Below, one piece after another: positions 1 through 9,369 of a DNA stretch of 64,000 nucleotides. Where the stretch lies: the NCBI GenBank assembly GCA_963693085.1, contig OY856410.1, forward strand, positions 559,725,906 through 559,789,905, given 5' to 3'. This stretch comes from Alisma plantago-aquatica. Its lineage: Eukaryota; Streptophyta; Magnoliopsida; Alismatales; Alismataceae. Position numbers and translations under genes: made by a program. Numbering within the stretch: position 1 is the stretch's first letter; each line of letters begins with the position of its first letter. The notes beneath the pieces are model-generated. The model was given only the letters and a program-made list of their open reading frames with translations, did not search any database and was not told the DNA's origin.

Positions 1-2090
1 AATGTGCGGTCTTCAACTTCGGACTTCGACGGTGTCTGTGCAGCTCCTGGTCGCACCGGGACTGACAACTCCTACTCAAACCGGACTGTCGGATGACAGT
101 TGTCCTCCTAAGCGGCAGTGTCCTCCCGCCTCTGTAGTAGTCCACACGGACCACCTGGAACTCCACTCTCCCTGTCCCACAAGGAAGTGGAAGGAGTCAC
201 ACCCTCCTGTTGACGTACTAGTCGCCAACACGCTCTCCTGCCTCCTGTTGCAACTGTAGTTGTCCTTCCCTTGCTGCACCTCCCTTTTGCGGGAAGCACT
301 TGCTCGGGCTCTCTCACGGTTACCAAAACCAGAGAGAACGACAACTTGCAGAGCAACTGGTTGCACTGAGATGTACTTTGAGAAGCCCCCAATACCCCTA
401 TATATATAGGAGAGTCATGGGGCAGGGTTCTCCATCCTGGGCAATGCGGGACTAAAGCAGGAGTAGAAGGGTTCGAGAATTTTCCACAAAAAGCAACCGG
501 TTCGCAACTTGAAATGATCGGTTCACAACTGAACCGATCGGTTCGGCCATTGAGCCGATCGATTGGACCTGAGCCGATCGTTTGGGGCACTCCAACCGAT
601 CGGTTGGTGCCCTGAACCGATCGGTTCATGGTCCTAATCCGGCTCAAAAAGACTTTCCTTGTTTCTTTCCCAATTGGTATCGAATACCAATGTTATTCCC
701 AATCGAATTGGGCAATTTGAAACCAAAGGAAAATCCTTGCCGACATGACTTCCCCAACTGGTCCGTTGCACCAGTTGAGTCGATCGGTTCAACCCTTGAA
801 CCGGTCGTTTCAACCTGGGCATGAGCCGATCGGCCTGGACACTCCAGCCGACCGGTTCAGCAACCTCAGCCGACCGGTTCATCACATGAGCCGATCGGTT
901 GGGAGCACAGGTTGGGCAAAATCAGTCAAATGCGATTTCAATCAATCCGATATTCCAATCGATGCGTCCAACACCTTGAACCATACGATATTGAGATATC
1001 GACTGATTGAGTGTTTAATTGAACTACTAAACTCCTTTAGTAATCAATCTAAACATTGATTTGTGGACAAAACTCCTTTTCCAGGTTAAATCCTATGTGT
1101 GTGACCCTGCAGGTCCATTTCACGTTGGCAGTGAAAGTCCATAACACTTATGACTTCACAAGCAAAGAGCGGTGCCTAGTCACACATCAGTGCTACCCAA
1201 GTGAAAGTAGAAAGTTTGAGAACAACTTTCATCCTACAATCCGTGAATGGTGTTACAGCGAATGTATAATTCCTTTGTCACTGATATCCCGAATGAACTC
1301 GAGGCATGGAATAGTCATCCTGTCAACGTTCATTCACTTCCTTGATCTCAGAGTAGACTGGAAGAGATATGTATGACATCAATATCATATACTGATTCAC
1401 ACATGCGTGCACGCCTTTCTCAATCCTACTCATCAAGTGGCCATGGATATCAAACTCCCTCAGGAGGGACAAATCCCATATCTATCACTCGCCCCTCAAA
1501 AGCCCCATGTGTCAAAGCCACCCAATCATAACCTTTATAACAACCCATGTTTCAGGATTGCGTTTGATGATGTCAAAGTGTGCCCAACGACATGTGTTGA
1601 GTGCAGTGATTTCAAGTCTAAGAATCACACTCACCACCATCACTGTGAGTACTGACTGTGACTACCATCTCATGGTTCCATGTGTCAAACTCACGGTGGG
1701 TATGTCCGGTACACTTGTTCTCTAACAAGTACCTATGTGTTTGGTTTGATATCTCTATATCATGACTAATGAGATTCTGTCATCAACCAACACCACAATC
1801 TAGTCTTGTGTGTCATTGCTGTCTATCTACCTTCCACAATGACATCCGACTAGGGACATAACAAGAATGTACAAACTCTTAGTATCCGTATGATCTCATC
1901 GTTCAGGTCATGAACCTGAAGGCATACGTCATCGAGTACTGTCATTCTCTAGACATTCAATCTGTTCTATTACTATCTCATATGACTGAACTAGAGAGAA
2001 TTGGAAGCTCTCCTTTGATGTTTATCAAATCAATCTTAATGTATCCCACCAATCATCCCATGATTGGCTCTCAGGGCATACATACCAACA
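1..2090 (-). mobile_element. Partial LTR of copia-like family C1
   Basis: This segment aligns by eye over its whole length with the two LTRs of the complete C1 element further right (53405-55605 and 60247-62426). The first ~170 bases of the LTR lie outside the window. It ends in ACCAACA at 2090, the same terminus as the other copies, followed by AGTCT. No polypurine tract follows that end, so it is either a 5' LTR in minus orientation or a solo LTR; the outer border needed to decide is missing. A minus-strand TATA-like tract (CTATATATATAGG, near 397-412) and a cluster of CCGATCGG palindromes are present. Several open frames (for example 1056-1376) are shared by all LTR copies and look non-coding. 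Confidence 0.85.
485..905. repeat. CCGATCGG palindrome cluster in C1 LTR
   Basis: About a dozen copies of AACCGATCGGTT or close variants (CCGATCGATT, CCGACCGGTT) recur at 20-30 bp spacing on either side of a short unique stretch (~640-770). The same cluster occurs at matching positions in the other two C1 LTRs. For the minus-oriented LTR it lies upstream of the TATA-like tract, that is in U3. Confidence 0.8.
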
Positions 2091-4439
2091 AGTCTGACTT
2101 CTCGTCCTGGTCTGCACAGGACTCTCAGGCTCACAAGGCCTCACTGCACTAACTCTGAGTGCTCTGGACTCCTCCGCAACCTGTAGTGCACAGTCGGAGG
2201 GTCTCTAAGTCTCCGATGCCTGGGCGTATCCCCAAGGCTGACCGGGACTTTCTCCGATGCCTGGGCGTATCCCCAGGGCTGACCGAAATTCTACCTCTCA
2301 GACTTCGTGTCACCGAGACATTTGGTATTTGTTGGACACGAGTCTCCGATGCCTGGGCGTATCCCCAGGGCTGACCGTTTCACCCCAAAGGTACAAACCG
2401 CGCAATGGGGTTCTACGGTGTTGGGGCACCTGAGTCTATTAACTGATTTACATATAAACACTTAAACAGGAATATCACATTTCATACTTATTTCACATTC
2501 TGAACATCACTAGAAAACACATATACATCATTTGTCATCTTTAGACATGACTTAGTAACATCCCTTTCTAGGGCATGTCATATCTCATCACCTGCAATTT
2601 ACGAGATATGTATTGAATATAAGAAGCCCTGCAGTATGTAGATATCAACTCAGAGAGAACAAGCATATAAAGTTAAATGCACTAGAAACATACAATTCAA
2701 TAATTAAGCATCACCACATCTCATATCGAGACCTTTCATATCACCATAACATGATTCATTGAACACCCTATCCTTAGGGTTTCATTTGCCTTATTCATTC
2801 ATCATATGCCAACACCCTACTCTTAGGGTTTCATTCGCCTCATTCACCTTTTCATTTGCCTCATTCACTTGTCACATGGCTCTCATAAGGATTTCATAGG
2901 ATATAAGCATTCACTAAATAAAGATTGTTTTCAACAAATCATATACAATCAATATAGATATGAAACCATGGAAATTTAACTAAATTTAGGTTTTCCGTAC
3001 CATTCACTGAGATATCATGTATCAAGAATAAAATTCAAATAAGATAACCCATGAGGTACATCCTAAATACTTATAAGATTACTAGTCCTTTTCAATAAGG
3101 TCGAAACTCTAGTGATATCTCAATTAGGTTAAACCCTAATTACATCATATGGTATAAATCTGAAAAGCATTCTTACTAGGATATGTTGTATACGTTTATG
3201 ATGTGAATCTACCATCAAAGAGTCATTCAAACAGAGAAGGAATCCATATCATATCAATTTGCAACAACTTAAATCAAACGGACATTTCAGGGTTTAGAAT
3301 CGCATACTAAGCATTTAGGGATTTGGATGCTATAATCAAATTTCGTGCATTACACTATTTGAAGGAAGAACCCACTCACCCTAAGGTGTGAAAACACCTC
3401 AAAACTGCAGCTCAACTCAGGGAATCTCGAACTCATATCAAATCCCTAGCAAATCTCCCAATTCTTCTTCCATTCAACTCGGAAACCTTGAAAATGAGGG
3501 ATTATGAAGAAAGGGTGAGAAAAGAGGGAATTTCGACATCATCTTGGATCCAATCAGAGCATGGATGGAATATTGACATGAGATAGAAGATTCACCATAA
3601 AAGTCTATGCAAAGAATCCAAACTTACTTGATTTCACCATTCCTCGGACCGCAAAACCCTAATTCAGCAATTCCACCTCTTTCTCCACTCAAGCCCTAAC
3701 TCTCCCTCTCTCTCTAGATTTTCTTTTCTCTGGAGTGAATGACGAAGAATGAGAGCTACTTGTGTGTGTGGTTTCTCATATAAGTCAATTTGAGCTGCTT
3801 GGGTCAATTGCATATTGACCCAACACTCAACTTTAATTATATTGGCTGAATATTCAGTTTCACAATAGTTTCTGTAATTCGCCTACTGAATAGCTAACAG
3901 AAGCTCCAAAAATTCTGGAAATTTTATATGTTATACCTAATGAATTTTCAGACCTCCAGTAAAAATTTGAGATCATTTATAGTTACCAATAAATAATAAA
4001 AAATCAAACAGTGCACTGCTATATGCAGTCTCTAGCAGATTCGGTCGAGTTGCAAACTCGACCGACAAACAGGTCTAAACATTCTTCATAAATTCTGATA
4101 TTTTTCAGTGTTGTTCAAATTTTATATATCCAAATCATATACAAATTTGAAGTAAATTAGAGTTACAAATAAAATACTAAAAATCATTTAGTGAGACATT
4201 CTACTTATCAAATTCTGTATTCATATGTCATTAAAACCCTATTTTGGGCCGATTAGGGTCTATGCTTCTCAAACCCTAATTCTCAAGACAAAAGAACATT
4301 TAGACTTCTTATCATAGTTAAAACATCCTAATTGTGTTATCGTCATTAATTAGATTTCAAGAATGATTATTCCAATTAATCTTTGCAATTGTCTAGGTAA
4401 ACCCTAGTTTACCAATTAAGCTCAGATGGGGTCGTAACA
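2091..4439 (-). mobile_element. Gypsy-type LTR fragment or solo LTR
   Basis: The right end reads GGGGTCGTAACA, the inverted form of a TGTTACGACCCC start, a terminus common in plant chromovirus LTRs. The segment is AT-rich and non-coding. No polypurine tract follows at 4440 and no tRNA-iMet primer site is seen to its left, so it is either a solo LTR or an LTR cut by the C1 insertion at 2090. A hairpin CGGTCGAG...CTCGACCG lies near 4043-4068. The exact left border is unknown; the three 35-bp repeats at 2210-2377 may be part of it. Assignment rests on the terminus and general character only. Confidence 0.5.
2210..2377. repeat. Three 35-bp direct repeats
   Basis: Near-identical 35-bp units at 2210-2244, 2251-2285 and 2343-2377, starting TCTCCGATGCCTGGGCG and ending GGCTGACCG. 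They differ by a single A/G change. Spacers are 6 and 57 bp. GC-rich relative to the surrounding AT-rich LTR sequence. Confidence 0.9.
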
Positions 4440-4579
4440 ATGAAAATGCATCGAGGATCATTTAGGGCCTATATCATGATAGTATCCTCTCATAGAACTC
4501 AGGGAGGATCTGTGGCTTGTATGTTGAAATTGTCCTCTCACAATGTGTTCCCAAAAATTTATTAAGGAGGAGGCATGCC

Positions 4580-5450
4580 CATATCACAATGTGTGCACAA
4601 ACGGGGGGTGGTCACCACACGCCACCGGCATGGTGCAACTTTACTCACATGAGATTGTTCCATATGCCTTAGAATGGTCCCAAAAGAGCCTCCAACAAGT
4701 TTGGTGGCATTCAGAGAAGGTTTGTCTGGACCCATGCCTTGGTGGCCGACCGTTGCACCATGTGTGCACAACAGGGGGGTGGTCACCGCACGCCACTGAC
4801 ACGGTGCAACTTTTCTCGCATGAGATTGATCCATATGCCTTAGAATGGTCCCAAAAGAGCCTCCAACAAGTTTGGTGGCATTCGGATAAGGTTTATTCAG
4901 ACCCATGCCTTGGTGGCCGACTGTTGCACCATGTGTGCACAACCAGGGGTGGTCACCGCACGCCACCGACACGGTGCAACTTTGCTCACATGAGATTGTT
5001 CCATATGCCTTATAATGGTCCCAAAAGAGCCTCCAACAAGTTTGGTGGCATTCAGAGAAGGTTTGTCTGGACCCATGCCTTGGTGGCCGGCCAACCGTTG
5101 CACCATGTGTGCACAACCAGGCGGTGGTCACCGCACGCCACCAGAACAGTGCAACTTTTCTTGCATGAGATTATTCCATATGCCTTAGAATGGTCCCAAA
5201 AGAGCCTCCAACAAGTTTGGTGGCATTCAGAGAAGGTTTGCTCAGACTCATGCCTTGGTGGCCGGCCATTGTACCATGTGTGCACAACCGGGGGGTGGTC
5301 ACCGCACGCCACTGGAACGGTGCAACTTTGCTCACATGAGATTGTTCCATATGCCTTAGAATGGTCCCAAAGGATCCTACAACAATTTTGGTGGCATTCA
5401 GAGAAGGTTTGTCCAGACCCATGCCTTGGTGACCGGCCGTTGCACCATGT
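4580..5450. repeat. ~171-bp tandem array, five units
   Basis: The landmark GAGATTGTTCCATATGCC recurs at 4651, 4822, 4992, 5167 and 5338 (spacings 171, 170, 175, 171). Each unit also carries TGGTGGCATTC and CACCATGTGTGCACAAC. Because 171 is divisible by three, a frame stays open through the whole array (4543-5493, 316 codons) as 57-residue repeats. The -1 of the 170-bp unit is offset by the +1 of the 175-bp unit. I read this as a spacer satellite and not a gene: both strands hold long open frames and no known domain is visible. Confidence 0.9.
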
Positions 5451-6830
5451 GTCCTCTTCAGTGAGCTTCGTGCATGACAACCCGATATATTGATTGCTTT
5501 TCAGGCTCAGTTCAGTCTTAGCTCCCCATGGCTCCATGGTTGTAGGTTGATTAGTTTCCCTATTGTTGTGGATGAATGTGATGCTTTGGTTGAATTTCAC
5601 TTGACGAGCATGACGTGAGGATAGACTAATATAATGGGCCGCTAGGCACTTCACCAACAGTTGGCGACATTACTCTGTCGGTATGGGTTGTTGCCTTTGG
5701 GATTTATCCAGTGATGTCTCCTTCGGTGAGCCTTGTGCATGACGACCTAGTATATGTATCACCAACCCGCGGGGCAGCACACAAAATGTGGGATGATGGA
5801 ATGCTTGCATACATTGCAACACTTGCATTGCTGCACTTGCTTGCAGGGCTTCCTTTGTGGCACTCGCTTGCAGGCTTGCATTACTACACTTGCTTGCGGG
5901 GCGCCCTCTGCGGCACTTGCTTGCGTGACTTTCGACCCTTGGGGATGCTTTCTGCAATGTGACAGACATGTTCATGTAAACTTTCACTAGTCTATGGTAT
6001 GGGGGTGGGAATGGGTGCTTGGGGTGCGCAATGGCCCCTCACAATAGCTATGCAGGATTGCTCGTGGGTGGCTTTCACTTGCATACAAGGAGTGGACCTT
6101 GCAACTGGCCAGCAATCATGTTGCCTCAGAATCTATGGTTGCTTGATTTTCTCACCCCCGCACACCATCAATTACTTGCCAGTTGCCTCCGCCATCAAAT
6201 TCTCTGTATGGGGCTGTTGTTAGCTTTGTGGTCATCTCCGCGTTGCCTTTCGGGTTGGTATTCCACCATGTTTTGCTTTTCACACTTGATTCAACCTATG
6301 TGCCAAATAAGATTTCATCATGACATGTTTCCCTTTGGGGTTAATGTTACGGTGGACAAATGCGGTGCTTAGGTTGAATCCTTCATGACGATCGAAATGT
6401 GAGATTCAGTAATATAACGTGCCGCCAAGCCCCTCGCCAACTGTTTGGGACAATACTCCGTCTATATGGGTTGTTGCCTTGAGTATCTTGAGTGATGTCC
6501 CCTTCAGTGAGCATTGTGCGTGACAGCCCGGTATATTGGTCGCTTTTCAGGCTTAGTTCATCCTTAGTGTCACATACCTTCATCGCTGCAGGTTGAGTTA
6601 TCCCTATTATGGTGGACGGATGTGTTTCTGGGGTTGAATTTCTCTTGACGAACACAATGTGAGAATATGTTTGTATAACGTGCTGCCGAGCACTTTGCCA
6701 ACTGTTGGTGACATTACTCCGTTAGTATGGGTTGTTTCCTTGGGATTAATGAGTGATGTTTCTATCAGTGAGCCTTATGCTTGACGACCCAATATATGTA
6801 TCACCAACTCGAAAGGCAGTGTTGAACTTG
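5449..6830. repeat. ~260-bp spacer subrepeats
   Basis: A module starting GTGATGTCTCCTTCGGTGAGC and continuing to a GATATATTG or GTATATGTATC element occurs at about 5449, 5711, 6492 and 6752. The end of the unit (GCCGC..AGC.C.TCGCCAAC..TTGG through GGGTTGTTGCCT) occurs at about 5636, 6420 and 6660. The spacings 5449 to 5711 and 6492 to 6752 are both ~260 bp. The second unit is interrupted by ~520 bp of other sequence containing short GCTTGC(A/G)GGG repeats. Confidence 0.75.
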
Positions 6831-7845
6831 TCGGATAATGTTATTTCCCATATCATTGTCGTATTTCACTCGCAACTGTGGTGCCTTTGAGCTCCTCCAT
6901 TAGGTGTGCTCTTTTGAGTAGAATGTGTTTCCCCGTGAGAATTCTCAGAGTGATGCTACCTTCAGTTGCATGGTTTGGCCAGCGTGGTAGCCCTTCACCA
7001 TTGGCTTTACGCCTTTGGTTCATTGTTGCCTTTCGGTATATTGTCTATTTCTGTTCTTTGCCCACAACTGCAGTGCCTCGAAGCTCCTCCACCATGTGTG
7101 CTCAGTCGGGTCGAACTTGTTCTCCCGTTCCAGCTCTCGATGAGTAGTTGCCTTCGGTTGCTTGGCGTTGGACAGTGCATTCAGATTGCATCAGTGGCTC
7201 GCTACTGGTGCTTGGTTTGTCAGCATTATATTTTGACATGCACGGCGGTGCTCCAGATGTATCGATTGTCTTGTGTTCCGCTTCCCATTAATTGGGGTGT
7301 GACTGCGGGCTTCCGGTGCTGTGAGTTTTGTGTTGGCGTAAGAGTGGCTTGCTGCTTCATTACTGAATGAGACACTGTCAAGGAACTACAAGGGAAATCT
7401 CTAGTATAGTACTTGGTAGTGATCGTTATTTTGGCACTTTGCTCTTTCCTTTTGCCACATCACGACTCGCTCTATGTCCGGGCAATGTGTTATCCATTCT
7501 ACATGGCTGGTGTTGAACTTGACTGAAGGCCATTCCTGTGCTTGATCCGCCATGCGGCACATGCATGTGATGGCTGCCATTGATCAGTTGTTATGGTTCT
7601 CACTTGACTTGGTTTAATGTCCAATTTGTCCAAGGAACATGAGAACCTGGCACGCTTGTTGCCTTTGAGTATGGGTGGACCCTTGAACCCCGCTCGCATA
7701 TGAGACAGGCTTTTATATCGGCCCTTCAGCCGGAGGATGTTAGTGTCCCTTTTGGCAAATCTCATGGCACTTGGTCATTTTCGTGCTACCCCGCTTCGGA
7801 AGGGGAGCTGGTCGTGGCCGAGTTGCTTGAACTGAGGAGAAATGC

Positions 7846-8694
7846 TACCTGGTTGATCCTGCCAGTAGTCATATGCTTGTCTCAAAGATTAAGCCATGCA
7901 TGTGCAAGTATGAACAAATTCAAACTGTGAAACTGCGAATGGCTCATTAAATCAGTTATAGTTTGTTTGATGGTAACTGCTACTCAAATAACCATAGTAA
8001 TTATAGAGCTAATACGTGCACCAAACCCCGACTTCTGGAAGGGATGCATTTATTGGATAAAAGGTCAATGTGGGCTCTACCCGTTGCTTCAATGATTCAT
8101 GATAACTTGACGTACCGCATGGCCATCGTGTCGGCGACACATCGTGACGCGTGATAGAGAATTAAGGTTCAATTCCATAGAGGGATCCTGAGAAACAGCT
8201 ACCACATCCAAGGAAGGCAGCAGACACACAAATTACCCAATCCTGACACGGGGACATAGTGACAATAAATAATAATATCGGGATCTTAAGAGCCTGGTAA
8301 TTGGAATGAGTACAATCTAAATCCCTTAATGAGGATCCATTGGAGGGCAAGTCTGGTGCTAGCAGCCGCGGTAATTCCAGCTCCAATAGCATATATTTAA
8401 GTTGTTGCAATTAAAAAGCTTGTAGTTGGACCTTGGGATGTGCCGGTTGGTCCGCCTTTAGGTGTGCACCTTCCTGCTTGTCCCTTCTACTGGTGACTCT
8501 CTCCTGGACTTAATTGGCTGGGTGGTGCCACCGACGCCATTACTTTGAAGAAATTAGAGTGCTCAAAGCAAGCCCAAGCTCTGCATACATTAGCATGGGA
8601 TAACATCACAAGATTTCGGTCCTATTCTATTGGCCTTCAGGATTGGAGTAATGATTAAGAGGGACAGTCGGGAGCATTCATATTTCATAGTCAG

Positions 8695-8730
<36 letters not shown>

Positions 8731-8731
8731 A

Positions 8732-8770
<39 letters not shown>

Positions 8771-8868
8771 AAAAGTTGGGGGATCAAAGATGATCAGATA
8801 CCATCCTAGTCTCAACCATAAACGATGCTGACCAAGGATCGTCAGATGTTACTTTAAGGACTCCGCTA

Positions 8869-8899
<31 letters not shown>

Positions 8900-8900
8900 T

Positions 8901-8950
<50 letters not shown>

Positions 8951-8994
8951 TACCACCAGGATTGGAGCCTGCGGCTTAATTTGACTCAACATGG

Positions 8995-9029
<35 letters not shown>

Positions 9030-9047
9030 TAGACTGAGAGCTCTTTC
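7846..9047 (+). rRNA. 18S rRNA pseudogene, 5' two thirds
   Basis: It begins TACCTGGTTGATCCTGCCAG and follows plant 18S through GGTAATTCCAGCTCCAATAG, GAAATTCTTGGATTTATG and AATTTGACTCAACA, stopping at GACTGAGAGCTCTTTC where LINE sequence starts. About 600 nt of the 3' end are absent. Compared with plant 18S as I know it, ~55 nt are missing at about 8142. Many sites show C-to-T or G-to-A change, often at former CpG (for example CAAATAACCATAG where CGGATAACCGTAG is usual; GTGCTAGCAGCCGCGG for GTGCCAGCAGCCGCGG). It cannot encode a working small-subunit rRNA. It appears to be a methylated, silenced rDNA fragment away from the main arrays. Confidence 0.95.
9032..9047. repeat. 18S 16-mer at LINE 3' junction (left target duplication)
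   Basis: GACTGAGAGCTCTTTC is ordinary 18S sequence here and is repeated exactly at 16305-16320. It marks the 3' boundary of the minus-strand LINE. Confidence 0.85.
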
Positions 9048-9369
9048 ATCGAAATAGTCTATAGATAGACTGGTAAATATAACGATAAGGGTGCTCCAAG
9101 GGGGACACCCATACAGAAAAGGGGGCCCCTAGGTGCGAGAAGCACCGACCCAAAGAAGGCTCATGAAGATGCCTCAAAGGAAAACACACGTGTGTGGGGG
9201 ACCCGTCACACACCTGTCAGACCAGGTGTTGGGTGTGTCCCCATTCCCCTATATAACAACAAAAAGGGTATGTGTGTAGGAGTAACTATACAAAAACCCC
9301 GTGTAAGCCTGTAGGCTCTATACAAGAAAGCTAAGGGCTAAAGGATATCCCCCACATCCTACTGATATG
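9048..9369 (-). other. LINE 3' UTR
   Basis: Non-coding sequence, ~88-90% identical by eye with 16321-16639. Read on the minus strand it ends in TATATTTACCAGTCTATC and a short AT-rich tail before the 18S target. It lies beyond the recognisable end of ORF2. Confidence 0.8.

Larger units (their letters stand above)
4440..7845 (+). other. rDNA intergenic/external transcribed spacer-like block
   Basis: The block lies directly upstream of, and in the same orientation as, the 18S-like sequence. It carries two tiers of subrepeats (171 bp, then ~260 bp), which is the usual organisation of a plant 45S intergenic spacer. It joins 18S at GAAATGCTACCTGG without a break, as an external transcribed spacer would. 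I see no convincing plant Pol I initiation motif (TATATAGGGG-like); the closest are GATATATTG and AGTATATG inside the ~260-bp units. The stretch 6830-7845 has no repeats I can recognise. Assignment is inferred from position and architecture. Confidence 0.6.

Noticed and set aside
1056..1376. Open frames in the C1 LTR (also 54401-55170 and 61222-61991) as conserved small proteins
   Set aside because: They are conserved only because the LTRs are repeats. Indels between copies shift the frames, and they run opposite to the element's transcription.
2210..2377. CRISPR-like repeats
   Set aside because: Only three units with spacers of 6 and 57 bp in a plant nuclear context; no cas genes.
4543..5493. 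316-codon open frame as a repeat protein gene
   Set aside because: It is explained by a 171-bp (3n) tandem repeat in an rDNA-like spacer. Long frames are also open on the other strand and no domain is recognisable. Kept as a finding only.
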